Positions 36,356 to 45,019 of a stretch of 64,000 nucleotides of DNA are shown here, piece after piece. How positions within the stretch are numbered: position 1 is the stretch's first letter; the number at the start of each line of letters is the position of its first letter. This DNA is from Rhodospirillales bacterium BBD 1991-14 (GTDB lineage: Bacteria > Pseudomonadota > Alphaproteobacteria > Kiloniellales > Kiloniellaceae). The notes beneath the pieces are model-generated. The model was not told the origin of the DNA. It did not search any database and saw nothing but the letters and a program-made list of their open reading frames with translations. The stretch is from positions 186,001 to 250,000 of the forward strand of contig LYSY01000005.1 in the NCBI GenBank assembly GCA_001657395.1, read 5' to 3'. The translations under genes were made by a program, and so were the position numbers.

Positions 36356-37188
36356 TAGCGATGAACCTCCATCTCCTGAAGCGCCGCCCCGGACGCGTTT
36401 TGCGCAGCCGTTTTGTCGGCGCTGTGGGGTGCCAGGATCGGCGCGCGGTTCTGCAGCCCGGCGAGATCGCGCACGACGTACTCCGTAGGTGAGTGGAAGT
36501 CAGCCAGACGGGCCTTTTTCACGCGGCTGAAGATGCGGCTGACGGTTTCGGCATTGAGGCCCAGGTAGTCGGCGATGTCTTCGCGCGCCAAAGGCAGGCG
36601 CACGCGCCAGCCCTGGGCCGAATGCTCACCGACGCGCCAGGCCATGTCGGCGAGAAAGAGGCAGACCCGCTCCATGCCGTCGAGCCGGCCGAGGGTGACG
36701 AGGTGGGCATAGATGCAGCGCGCCTGGTCCCGTGCGGCACGGAACAGCGCCGCGCTCAGGCTGGCATTGCCGGCGATGGTGCCGGCGTGACCGGAGAGAT
36801 CGAGCTCGCAGAGGTGGCTGGGCGCCAGCGCCTCGATCCAGAAATTCAGGCTCTCGTCTTCGTCGGGCGGGCAGAAGCGGTCACCCCGGGTTGCCAGGCA
36901 GACGATCTGGCGGCGCCCGTCGGCCAGCGCGGTGCAAAGCGCAACCGTGCCGCTGAGTACGGTCCACAGCCTCACGCCGGTCCCGGACTCCAGACGCTCC
37001 CCGCGCGCCATGCTGCGCAGACGGGGGACCGGCGGGCCGCCGCCCAGCTGACCGCAGACCCCGTTGACGCAGCCGCGAGAGGGTTCGGCAGCCTTGCAGC
37101 CGATCCTTTCACCGGGGCCGCCTGTTCCTGGACCCCCTGCCCCCGGATCGGTCTCCTGATAACTGTCACCCCAGAGACAGCAATCCAT
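36355..37188 (-). CDS. CRP/FNR-family transcriptional regulator
   Basis: A 277-residue regulator with a cyclic-nucleotide-binding-like beta roll (about 60-135), a dimerisation helix and a C-terminal HTH (about 195-230). The recognition helix NAETVSRIFSRV has the Glu/Ser/Arg pattern of FNR, which reads TTGAT half-sites. The N-terminus is Cys-rich: Cys3, Cys4, Cys31, Cys40, Cys45, with further Cys at 85, 97, 106 and 127. The spacing differs from E. coli FNR (C20-C23-C29...C122), so an oxygen-sensing Fe-S cluster is plausible but not assured. Cotranscribed with ccmFH-ccmI and divergent from the dodecaheme cytochrome, whose upstream region holds a matching box. Confidence 0.9.
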   Translation of the reverse strand: MDCCLWGDSYQETDPGAGGPGTGGPGERIGCKAAEPSRGCVNGVCGQLGGGPPVPRLRSMARGERLESGTGVRLWTVLSGTVALCTALADGRRQIVCLATRGDRFCPPDEDESLNFWIEALAPSHLCELDLSGHAGTIAGNASLSAALFRAARDQARCIYAHLVTLGRLDGMERVCLFLADMAWRVGEHSAQGWRVRLPLAREDIADYLGLNAETVSRIFSRVKKARLADFHSPTEYVVRDLAGLQNRAPILAPHSADKTAAQNASGAALQEMEVHR

Positions 37189-37269
37189 CGCGTTCCCCCG
37201 CTCCTGCAGACGTCGAGCCGGCCCCTCGGCTCTTGAGGCTGAAGTCTAGGACTCGATTTCACACAAGCA

Positions 37270-37283
37270 TTGAGGTGGATCAA
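37270..37283. promoter_or_regulatory. FNR/ANR-type box
   Basis: TTGAG-GTGG-ATCAA matches the FNR consensus TTGAT-N4-ATCAA at nine of ten defined positions with correct spacing. It lies in the 300-bp divergent region (37189-37488) between the FNR-like regulator and the dodecaheme cytochrome gene, 82 bp from the regulator start and 205 bp from the cytochrome start. It could control either or both. The rest of the interval holds no gene that I can support. Confidence 0.65.
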
Positions 37284-37488
37284 CAACCCGCCGTTGTCCC
37301 AAGCCACGGTTGTTCGGGGCAAATCCGCAGCGGGCAAAAAAACCGTATTGGCATTAGGGATTTCTGACAAAGGTCAGGGCGGCGGTTTCCGAATCCTCCT
37401 AGCGTTCGGTCACGACGCTGCCGGAAGGACTGCGCGGCGTTCGTTTGCCCGCTTGATCGGGCGGGCGGCCCTCTTACGGGAGACGACG

Positions 37489-39846
37489 ATGAGATCGGCC
37501 CTTTTCGCCTTTGTGACGCTCTGCTTCGGAACTGCGGCTTTCGCGACCGGCGCTGCCGCCCAGACATCCGTCGATGCGCAGCTTGCCGCCGAGAAGGGCT
37601 GCCTCGCCTGCCACGACGGCATCGAGAAGTTCACCGACGGCCTGATGATTGAGCAGATCGAAGCCATGGGCGCCGATTTCAACGATCCCGCCGGCTGCGT
37701 GGTCTGTCACGGCGGCACGCCGGGCGCCACCACGGCGCAAGAGGCACACCAGGGCAGCCCCAGCGACCTCGTCGAGGCCGGAGGCCCGCACGTCTTCTAT
37801 CCCGACCCCGGCGCCATCACCGTCGCCGACAAGGCCTGCGGCCAGTGCCACGACGGCTACGCCAGCCGGCTGGCCAAGTCCCTCATGAACACCGAAGCAG
37901 GCAAGCTGCAGGGCAACCTCTGGTCCTGGGGCCTGCAGAGCGACCACAAGGTGGTCTGGGGCAACTACGACCTCGTCGACGAGGACGGGCCGGAGCCCGC
38001 CGTCGGCACCGAGGCCTACATCGAATACATGACCGCCTATGTCGCGGCCCATCCCGACCAGATGCCCTCGGAGATGAAGCAGATCCCGGCGGTCGACGTG
38101 AACCTGATCGCCGAGAATCCCAACATGGCCGGCATCACCTATTCCCGCCAGCAGTGCCAGCGCTGCCACGTCGGCGTGAACGGGCGCGAGAAGCGCGGCG
38201 ACTTCCGCGGCGCCGGCTGTTCGTCCTGCCACGTGCCCTATTCCAACGATGGCTTCTACGAGGGCGGCGACCCGACCATCGCCAAGGACCAGCCGGGCAA
38301 GCTGCTGCTGCACCGCATGCAGGGCTCGCGCAAGTCCAAGGTGCAGATCGGCGATCTCACCTACTCCGGCATCCCGACGGAAACCTGCAACTCCTGCCAC
38401 AACCGCGGCAAGCGCATCGGCGTGAGCTACCAGGGCATCATGGAGTTCCCCTACGGCTCGCCCTACACCGCCAGCGGCGGCAAGCAGCCCAAGCTGCACA
38501 CCAAGAACTATCTCTTCATCAAGGACGACCTGCATCACCAGGTGCAGTCGCGCCCGGGCAATCCGGAGGGCGGCATGCTCTGCCAGGACTGCCACACCAC
38601 CGTCGACATGCACGGCGACGGCAACCTGCCGGGCACCACCCTGGCGCAGGTGGAGATCGAGTGCGAGGACTGCCACGGCACGGTCTCCAAGTTCCCCTGG
38701 GAGCTGCCGCTGGGTCACGGCGAGGAGCACGCCCAGGACATCGGCGACACGCCGCGCGGCCTGGCCGACGACATCACGCCGGAGCAGTACTTCGCCGAGG
38801 TCTATGACGCCGAGGACGGCTACCTGCTGACCGCGCGCGGCAATCCCTACGGCAACGTGGTACGGCGCGGCGACAAGGTGATCATGCACTCCGCCTCCGG
38901 CCTCGACTTTGAGGTGCCGGTGCTGAAGCAGATCGCCCTCGACGGAACCTGGAAGAGCCAGAGCGCCGAGGTCGCCATGGGCGCCGTCGGCCAGCACATG
39001 GAATCGATGGAGTGCTACGCCTGCCACGCCGACTGGGCGCCGCAGTGCTACGGCTGCCACATCACCGTCGACTACTCGGAAGGCAAGACCGACATCGACT
39101 GGATCAACAACGCCAATGCCCGCGGCGAGGACGGCCTAACCGCCGACGCACCGCTCGGCACCAACGGCCTGACCTCCGCCGGCAAGGTCTCGGAGACCCG
39201 CTCCTACCTGCGCTGGGAAGAGCCGACCCTGGGCATCAACGGCGAAGGCCGCGTCTCGCCCCTCATGCCCGGCTGCCAGGTGATCACCACGGTCATCGAC
39301 AAGGACGGCAACACCATCGTCCAGAACGAGACCTGGATGACGCCGGATGCCGGGGGCACCAAGGGCCTGGACCATGCCGCCGTGCAGCCGCACACCGCCG
39401 GGCGCCAGGCGCGCACCTGCGAGAGCTGCCATGACAACCCGAAGGCCCTGGGCTACGGCATCTCCGGCGGGCGCTTCATGAAGGGCTACGAGGACGGCTT
39501 CACCGTGGACCTGGAGACCGCGCAGGGCCAGATCATCCCGCGCCAGACCCAGCTCCAGTCGCAGCCGATCCCCAGCCTCGACCACGACCTCAGCCAGATC
39601 GTGACGCGCGAGGGCGAGCAGTTGGTCACCGTCGGTTCCCACTGGCCGCTGACCGGGCCGCTGCCCCAGGCCATGCGCGAGAAGATGGAGCGCACCGGCC
39701 TCTGCATGGGCTGCCACCAGAACATGGTGAACGAGGATCTCTGGTCGCAGGTGAACTCGCCGAAGTTCGTCAACAACGCCGAGCACCAGGCGGTGATGAA
39801 CCAGGCCATCCACGCCCTCGCCAAGGAAAAGAGCGACGGCAACTGA
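37489..39846 (+). CDS. Periplasmic dodecaheme (12 x CXXCH) cytochrome c
   Basis: A 785-residue exported cytochrome. A Sec signal (cleavage near AAAQ, residue 25) is followed by twelve heme motifs at residues 38, 70, 117, 223, 244, 300, 365, 392, 509, 520, 644 and 739. All are canonical CXXCH; there is no CXXCK or long-spaced motif. A single extra Cys (596) lies in the long heme-free stretch 525-643. Many lone His residues could be distal ligands. It does not look like octaheme tetrathionate reductase, hydroxylamine oxidoreductase or MccA from its motif layout, and I cannot name a family. The true start is ATG 37489 with GGGAGA upstream; the frame extends to 37270 without support. Likely an anaerobic electron-transfer or reductase protein. 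Confidence 0.92.
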   Translation: MRSALFAFVTLCFGTAAFATGAAAQTSVDAQLAAEKGCLACHDGIEKFTDGLMIEQIEAMGADFNDPAGCVVCHGGTPGATTAQEAHQGSPSDLVEAGGPHVFYPDPGAITVADKACGQCHDGYASRLAKSLMNTEAGKLQGNLWSWGLQSDHKVVWGNYDLVDEDGPEPAVGTEAYIEYMTAYVAAHPDQMPSEMKQIPAVDVNLIAENPNMAGITYSRQQCQRCHVGVNGREKRGDFRGAGCSSCHVPYSNDGFYEGGDPTIAKDQPGKLLLHRMQGSRKSKVQIGDLTYSGIPTETCNSCHNRGKRIGVSYQGIMEFPYGSPYTASGGKQPKLHTKNYLFIKDDLHHQVQSRPGNPEGGMLCQDCHTTVDMHGDGNLPGTTLAQVEIECEDCHGTVSKFPWELPLGHGEEHAQDIGDTPRGLADDITPEQYFAEVYDAEDGYLLTARGNPYGNVVRRGDKVIMHSASGLDFEVPVLKQIALDGTWKSQSAEVAMGAVGQHMESMECYACHADWAPQCYGCHITVDYSEGKTDIDWINNANARGEDGLTADAPLGTNGLTSAGKVSETRSYLRWEEPTLGINGEGRVSPLMPGCQVITTVIDKDGNTIVQNETWMTPDAGGTKGLDHAAVQPHTAGRQARTCESCHDNPKALGYGISGGRFMKGYEDGFTVDLETAQGQIIPRQTQLQSQPIPSLDHDLSQIVTREGEQLVTVGSHWPLTGPLPQAMREKMERTGLCMGCHQNMVNEDLWSQVNSPKFVNNAEHQAVMNQAIHALAKEKSDGN

Positions 39847-39854
39847 CGGCCAGA

Positions 39855-39875
39855 CCGGTTGGGTAACACAACCGG
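39855..39875. terminator. Hairpin between dodecaheme and Rap1a-like genes
   Basis: CCGGTTG (39855-39861) pairs with CAACCGG (39869-39875) around a 7-nt loop, 9 bp after the cytochrome stop. With no U-run, it may be a processing or attenuation stem that leaves partial read-through into the next gene. Confidence 0.4.
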
Positions 39876-39990
39876 ACGCTAACAGGTACCAAGCGGGCAA
39901 AGCGGGTGGCCCGGCCGCCCGCGGCGCCCCATCCCCGGACCCTGATGCAGCAGGGTCGTCGAGTCAGATCAGAGTTTTCGGGAGGTCTTC

Positions 39991-40377
39991 ATGCGCCCAA
40001 TCATCCTCCGGCCAGTCATCCTCGCCACCGCGCTCATCGGCTTTGCCGCGGTCGCAGCGACGGCCGGCATTCCGGCCGGCCCGGCCGCCGCCCAGGCCTA
40101 CAGCGCCCACGACCTTCTGAGCGCCTGCACCGTCGCCGACAACGATTCCCGCGACGGCTTCGTCGCCGAGCTGGAATGCGAGCAGTACATGATGGGCTTC
40201 GTTCACGCCCTCGCCGAGACCGGCGACACCACCATCTGCCCGCCGCCCCGCAACACCGCCGACGAAATCCGCTGGGCCTACATGCGCTGGGTCCACCAGG
40301 ACTACAGCGCCCGCAAGGATCTCAGCGCCGGCAAGGCGGTGATGGGCACGCTGAGCGATAACTTCAAATGTCAGTGA
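39991..40377 (+). CDS. Rap1a/Tai-like small secreted protein
   Basis: A 128-residue exported protein with a Sec signal (about 1-36, ending AAAQA). The mature domain has the Rap1a/Tai-type layout: AHDLLSACTVAD, LECEQYMMGFVHALAE, ICPPPRNTADEIRWAYMRWV and a C-terminal FKCQ, with four Cys that would form two disulfides. This fold is known from immunity proteins of type VI amidase effectors, but it is also widespread as a housekeeping periplasmic domain. GGGAGG precedes the ATG. It lies 144 bp after the dodecaheme gene on the same strand, so it may be a companion of that cytochrome. Confidence 0.83.
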   Translation: MRPIILRPVILATALIGFAAVAATAGIPAGPAAAQAYSAHDLLSACTVADNDSRDGFVAELECEQYMMGFVHALAETGDTTICPPPRNTADEIRWAYMRWVHQDYSARKDLSAGKAVMGTLSDNFKCQ

Positions 40378-40430
40378 GGGATTGCGGCTGACCATAACCG
40401 GTGGGGATTTGCCGGGTAACCACTCTGCAT

Positions 40431-41186
40431 CTAAGAACTCTCCCGAAGGCGCGAGAGGAAAGTGCGTATCCGCTCGGCGTTCTTGCCGACGTCGCCGATT
40501 CCAATCCGGCTGACGGATCTCACGTCGACAGCTGAAGAGTCCTCTCCCCGCAGCGTTATCGTGATGACGATATCGTCCACAAAGCCGAACCAGCCGGTCC
40601 TGTCGACGGCCTCGAAGCGCCCGGCATTCTCGCCCACACTGCTTGCCTCAATCGACCAACCGAGATCTTCGGCAATCTCTCCGGCGCGGCTTGCCGCCTC
40701 GCCCACGGCAAGCGGCAGCACCAGCGTCTCAAGGTCCTGGTAGATCGCATCGTGGGTTTCCCGCCAGGCAGGGTGCGGATAGGCAGCACGGGCCGCCGCG
40801 CTCCCCTCCTCGTAGCGGCGTGGCGCGATGGCCAGGAAGGCCGGAGGCGTGTCGACATTCGTGGTGACGTCATGCAGCGGATTTGCCGCGGCACGGCTCT
40901 TGAAATCATCCACGGCGAGCCAGACCGCACCTCCGACCAGGGCCGCCACCACGGCAAGAGCAGCGCTCCGCCGCGCTTTCAGAAGAACCCCGGAGATGAT
41001 GCCGGCGAAGCCCAACGCAAACGCTGCGACTGCCGCTACCGGCGCGGCGTCCAGCAGCAGCGAGAAGGCCGGCATCAGGTCCAGAGCACCGGACGCGTAG
41101 AGCGGCCCCGGCGAGAGGGTGAGGAAAACGGCCGCGGCTCCCGAAACGGAGGCAAAGACAGCGAGGATCAAGGGGAAACGGCTCAT
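40431..41186 (-). CDS. DUF1499 membrane protein
   Basis: A 251-residue protein with three N-terminal transmembrane helices (about 5-30, 40-68, 74-92) followed by a soluble DUF1499 domain. The domain shows the family's NPLHDVTTNVDTPPAF opening, then YPHPAWRETHDAIYQDLETLVLP and a C-terminal VDVRSVSRIGIGDVGKNAERI. Function of the family is unknown. It is convergent with the Rap1a-like gene and divergent from the LysR regulator. Confidence 0.87.
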   Translation of the reverse strand: MSRFPLILAVFASVSGAAAVFLTLSPGPLYASGALDLMPAFSLLLDAAPVAAVAAFALGFAGIISGVLLKARRSAALAVVAALVGGAVWLAVDDFKSRAAANPLHDVTTNVDTPPAFLAIAPRRYEEGSAAARAAYPHPAWRETHDAIYQDLETLVLPLAVGEAASRAGEIAEDLGWSIEASSVGENAGRFEAVDRTGWFGFVDDIVITITLRGEDSSAVDVRSVSRIGIGDVGKNAERIRTFLSRLRESS

Positions 41187-41308
41187 GAGATAACCTCGAG
41201 GGCATCGGTCGTTGCAGAATCAATCGGAGGCAATTGCTCGAGATATAGGGTCAGCTCCGTGCGTCGGAAGGTCGACATGTGCCCCACTGTGGTGCAGTTT
41301 GTGCAACA

Positions 41309-42259
41309 ATGAATCTTCGCAATGTCCCTCTGCTGTCGCTTCACGTCTTCCTCTCCGCCGTGCGGCGCGGCTCGCTCTCGGCGGCAGCCCGCGAACATGG
41401 TCTGGACCGCTCGTCGGTCTCCCGCCAGATCTCGGCGTTGGAGCGGACCCTGGGGTTTCGCCTCTTCGAGCGCACGACGCGCCGGCTCGCGCCGACCGAA
41501 GCGGGACAGGTCTTCTTCGATCGCGCCGCCGGTCTTCTGGCCCAGCTGGAAGAGGCGCGCCTCGCGGCCGCCGATGTGGTCGGTGCGCCGGCGGGCATAC
41601 TCCGCGTTTCCACGTCGGTGGCCTTCGGCGAGCGCTGGCTGCTGCCGCGCCTTCCGGCGTTCCAACAGCGCTACCCGGATCTCACCCTGGAACTGATGCT
41701 CGACGATGCGGTGGTTGATCTGGTGCGGGAGAGCATCGACCTTGGGATTCGCCTGAGTCCGAGCGTGGACGAAGCCGCCGTCGTGACCAAGCTGATGGCG
41801 ACGCGATACCGTGTCGTGGCAAGCCCCGACTACCTCGACGCCTCCGGCCCGCTGTCGGACCCAAAGGATCTCTCGGAAAGGCGGTGCGTCTGTTTCACGC
41901 TGCCGGGCTTCCGGTCGTACTGGAGGTTCCGCAGAGGCAGCCGTGACACCGTCGAGGTCCCCGTCCGGGCTTCATTGATGATCTCAAACGCGCTTGCGGT
42001 CCGCCGCGCTGCGCTCGACGGGCTGGGTCCCGCGCTCCTCGCCGACTGGACGATCGAGCAGGATCTTGCCGACGGCAGCCTCGTCGACCTTCTTCCTGAC
42101 TGGCAGGCCGCCGCGAAGTCCTTCGACACCGCGGCCTGGATCCTCTATCCCTCGCGCTCCTACGTCCCGGCCAAGACCAGAGCCCTGATCGACCACATCA
42201 AGACCTGTGCTGCTCGCGGCAGCCAAACGACCTCGGCAGGTCGTTCAAGGAATCGTTGA
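41309..42259 (+). CDS. LysR-family transcriptional regulator
   Basis: A 316-residue LTTR. The N-terminal winged HTH (FLSAVRRGSLSAAAREHGLD, SSVSRQISALERTLGFRLFERTTRRLAPTEAG) is followed by a substrate-binding-protein-like effector domain (VSTSVAFGERWLLPRLPAF, LDDAVVDLVRESIDLGIRL). It belongs to the CrgA/YafC-like branch by pattern. The ATG at 41309 is chosen; an upstream in-frame ATG at 41279 is possible. The divergent neighbour is the DUF1499 gene, 122 bp away, which is the default target by position only. Confidence 0.93.
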   Translation: MNLRNVPLLSLHVFLSAVRRGSLSAAAREHGLDRSSVSRQISALERTLGFRLFERTTRRLAPTEAGQVFFDRAAGLLAQLEEARLAAADVVGAPAGILRVSTSVAFGERWLLPRLPAFQQRYPDLTLELMLDDAVVDLVRESIDLGIRLSPSVDEAAVVTKLMATRYRVVASPDYLDASGPLSDPKDLSERRCVCFTLPGFRSYWRFRRGSRDTVEVPVRASLMISNALAVRRAALDGLGPALLADWTIEQDLADGSLVDLLPDWQAAAKSFDTAAWILYPSRSYVPAKTRALIDHIKTCAARGSQTTSAGRSRNR

Positions 42260-42347
42260 CTTGGCGGGTACAGACCGCGTCGCCGAACTCGCCCCGCCCG
42301 GCTCAGTCAGACAGTAGAGTCCACGGATCGACACGCTTGCCTCACAT

Positions 42348-42842
42348 CTACCCCAGAAACTTCACCCGGAACTCTTCATCGTAGTAGCGCTCGCCGATCT
42401 TGAGGGCGCGGCGTTCTGTGCCGTAGAGTTCGAAGCCCATCTTCTCGTAAAAGCGGCTGGCGCGTTCGTTGTCGGCAATGACGGAGCAGAGCAGTTGCTC
42501 CACCTCGTCGCGGGCATGATCGACCACCGCCTCCACCATCTTCCCGGCCAGCCCGCTGCCCCTGGCGCTTTCCTTCACGTACATGCCCCACATCAGGCCC
42601 TTGTGCCTAATCTTCGCGTTCTTCAGCGCAAAGAAGCCGACGAAGCCGCAGAGCCTGCCGTCGATGAAGCCGCCGAAGAGCGCATAGCGGCGCAGGCGCT
42701 GGCGGTAGGCATCCAGCGGCAGGTCCGCCACACTCTCGTAGGTCGCCTGAAAGGCCTCGGGGTGGTGCTCCAGCGCCTCCAGCCGGATCTCCCGATAGCT
42801 CTCGGCGTCGTCCTCCGTCAGACGCCGTACCTCCATCCCCAT
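42348..42842 (-). CDS. GNAT-family N-acetyltransferase
   Basis: A 164-residue acetyltransferase. EVRRLTEDDAESYREIRLEAL begins the fold, GLMWGMYVKESARGSGLAGKM provides the beta4 strand and acetyl-CoA loop, and ADNERASRFYEKMGFELYG is the late motif. The acceptor is unknown. It stands alone between the LysR gene and a 281-bp gap (42843-43123) in which I see no gene. Confidence 0.9.
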   Translation of the reverse strand: MGMEVRRLTEDDAESYREIRLEALEHHPEAFQATYESVADLPLDAYRQRLRRYALFGGFIDGRLCGFVGFFALKNAKIRHKGLMWGMYVKESARGSGLAGKMVEAVVDHARDEVEQLLCSVIADNERASRFYEKMGFELYGTERRALKIGERYYDEEFRVKFLG

Positions 42843-43123
42843 GACTTAACCTCCCGATCCTTGCAGCGGGCCCGGCGCGCAGCCGGCCGCCCTCGCCACC
42901 GCTTTGCCGCGAAGCCTAGCACAGCGCGGCACGGCCGTGCACGAAGCCTGGAGGGGAACCAGGAGGGCCGCCGGAAGGCCTATCGCCGGGCCGCCAAAGG
43001 CCCTAGACTGAGAAACGCTGGGCTGTCGGGAGCGACCGGCGATCCGCGGGTGGGGCGCGGAACGCTTTGAGGTCCCGGATGGAGAGATGTCAACGGACGG
43101 GTTCCACGGAGGGGCGGCGGACC

Positions 43124-43924
43124 ATGACAGCAGCTTGGCGATCCTTGGCTCTGGGGCTGGCGCTGCTCTGGCTGCCGGCCTGCGCGGGTGCGCCGGAGCG
43201 CGCCTTCTGGGGGGCTGATGCGCGGGCGCTGCCGGGCTGGGAGCGGCTGGGCGAGGCCGCCCTGACAGCAGCGACCGATCCCTTCACCTGGCTGCCCGCC
43301 GCCGGGGCCGCGGCGCTGCAGATCGGCGGCGCCGACGAAGACGTCGCCGACTGGGCCAACGAGGAGCGGCCGCTCTTCGGCTCCCGCGACACCGCCGACG
43401 ACGTGAGCGACGGGCTGCGCATCGGCAGCTACGTGCTCTACGGCGCCGCCGGCCTGGCCGCTCCCGCGCCGGAGGGCGCCTGGCTGGAAAGCAAGTCCAA
43501 GGGCTTTGCCGTCGGCGCCGGAACCCTGCTCGCCACCCGCGGCGCGACCGACGGCCTGAAGGCCGTGACCGACCGGGAACGGCCATTGGACCAGGACGAC
43601 GAGGCCTTCCCCTCCGGCCACGCCAGCATGACCGCCGCCGCCGCGCGGCTCACCAGCGACACCCTGACGTACTACGACCTCTCCCGCCCCGCAGAGATCG
43701 GCAGCGACGTGGCGCTGGCCGGACTGGTCCTGACGACCTCCTGGGCGCGGCTGGAGGCCGGCGAGCACCACCCGGCCGACGTCCTGGCCGGCATGGCGCT
43801 CGGCAACTTCCTCGCCGTCTTCGCCACCGAAGCCTTCCTCGCCCCCGCCACCGAAGACCGCCTCGCCCTCGGCGTCAGGCCGGAGGACGACGGCATGGTG
43901 GTGCAGCTCGGGTGGAGGTTCTGA
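43124..43924 (+). CDS. PAP2-family phosphatase lipoprotein
   Basis: A 266-residue exported protein with a likely lipobox (LPAC, Cys20). It contains the three-part PAP2/vanadium-haloperoxidase active site: KAVTDRERP (KxxxxxxRP), PSGHAS with catalytic His, and ARLEAGEHHPADVLAG (variant of SRxxxxxHxxxD, with Ala for Ser). It therefore probably dephosphorylates a lipid-linked or small phosphate in the periplasm. The C-terminal segment VVQLGWRF ends in Phe as in some outer-membrane proteins. The ATG at 43124 follows GGAGGGG; the frame extends to 43067 without support. Confidence 0.88.
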   Translation: MTAAWRSLALGLALLWLPACAGAPERAFWGADARALPGWERLGEAALTAATDPFTWLPAAGAAALQIGGADEDVADWANEERPLFGSRDTADDVSDGLRIGSYVLYGAAGLAAPAPEGAWLESKSKGFAVGAGTLLATRGATDGLKAVTDRERPLDQDDEAFPSGHASMTAAAARLTSDTLTYYDLSRPAEIGSDVALAGLVLTTSWARLEAGEHHPADVLAGMALGNFLAVFATEAFLAPATEDRLALGVRPEDDGMVVQLGWRF

Positions 43925-44119
43925 TTCGCTAATCTCACCCCCGCCGTTGGATCGTGCATCGGCTTCAGTCCAGCCAGGACGGCAACGCGTTCGCAGGACG
44001 GATAGGCAAAGCGATTTCATGAAGCGTACGACTGGCCAAGGCGCTACCGGTGGCCACGGGGTGTATATTTCTGGGGTTGGCGGCGAGATTGATGTTCGAA
44101 AGACGCTGACCAGAATCAA

Positions 44120-45019
44120 TCAGGACTGTTTCCCCCCCGCCGCCGACAGTGCGATGCCGCCCAGGATAAGTCCACCACCGATCAGAACCTGTGATGTTAG
44201 CGTGGCCAGCTCGAGACCGACCAGAAGCAGCGTGGACAAAACCGGTGTCAGATACGCGAGGGTTGAAAGTACCCGCCCGTCGCCATAGCGCACGCCATAA
44301 TCCCAAAGCAAATTAGCCAAACCCATCGGCCCGACGCCGACAAGGACCATGGCCAGGATCGCTTCGGGCTCGATTTCGATGGGCGTGTCAGAGCCGAACA
44401 CCAGATGAAGAGAAAGTGCGACAAGCGCCGCGACACCACAAGCAGTGCCAGCGGCGTCCGCCGGTCCGCCTGCAACCTTGGCTCGCAGCGCACTGTAGGC
44501 CGCAAAGCACAAAGCCGCAGAGAATGCGAGAACATAGCCGAACATACTGCCATCGCCGGACCCCGGCGAAACAAACCATGCCAGCCCCGCAAAGCCGAGA
44601 AGACTGCCGAACAGCTGCCTACGCGTAGGAGTGGCCACACCGCTAAGGGCCAGAATTGTCACCATCAGAAGCGGCCACAGATAGGAAATCAGATTTACTT
44701 GCGCAGCCGGCGCATAGCGCAAAGCCGTCACGTAGAGCCCGTTGTGACCGAGAAACCCCAGCACCAGCAAAAAGAGGACCGGAAGTGGCACGGCCAACAT
44801 CCCGGCGACAGGTTGACCCCTGACCAGCCGCGCCGCCAGGAACGCAACAAATCCCGACGCGAACGCTCCTCCGATGAAGAGCATAGGCGGCAGGGCCGTA
44901 CCAAGAACGGCAAAGCTGGCCGCTGTTGACCATACCAGAACTGCGCTGCCCCCGATCAGTGTCGCGGTCTTAGCATTGGGTGGCGACGGCGGCCGAACCG
45001 GCGCAGTGCGGCCACTCAT
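44120..45019 (-). CDS. EamA/DMT-family metabolite transporter
   Basis: A 299-residue inner-membrane permease with ten predicted helices and the two EamA repeats (for example LIGGSAVLVWSTAASFAVLG and YVLAFSAALCFAAYSALRA). Members export amino acids or metabolites. The start is chosen at ATG 45019 because it gives the usual length and a short polar N-tail; in-frame ATGs at 45064 and 45193 give longer N-termini without a convincing ribosome-binding site. It is convergent with the PAP2 gene; the 195-bp interval between them shows no gene. Confidence 0.88.
   Translation of the reverse strand: MSGRTAPVRPPSPPNAKTATLIGGSAVLVWSTAASFAVLGTALPPMLFIGGAFASGFVAFLAARLVRGQPVAGMLAVPLPVLFLLVLGFLGHNGLYVTALRYAPAAQVNLISYLWPLLMVTILALSGVATPTRRQLFGSLLGFAGLAWFVSPGSGDGSMFGYVLAFSAALCFAAYSALRAKVAGGPADAAGTACGVAALVALSLHLVFGSDTPIEIEPEAILAMVLVGVGPMGLANLLWDYGVRYGDGRVLSTLAYLTPVLSTLLLVGLELATLTSQVLIGGGLILGGIALSAAGGKQS

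Noticed and set aside
37474-39060. 528-residue minus-strand ORF opposite the dodecaheme cytochrome
   Set aside because: Ala/Val/His-rich shadow; the plus strand has twelve CXXCH motifs, a signal peptide and a ribosome-binding site.
37489-39846. Octaheme tetrathionate reductase, hydroxylamine oxidoreductase or MccA sulfite reductase
   Set aside because: Twelve rather than eight motifs, no CXXCK and no long-spaced CX15CH motif; layout does not match.
39991-40377. T6SS immunity protein
   Set aside because: The Rap1a/Tai-like fold alone is not specific, and no T6SS or effector gene is in the window.
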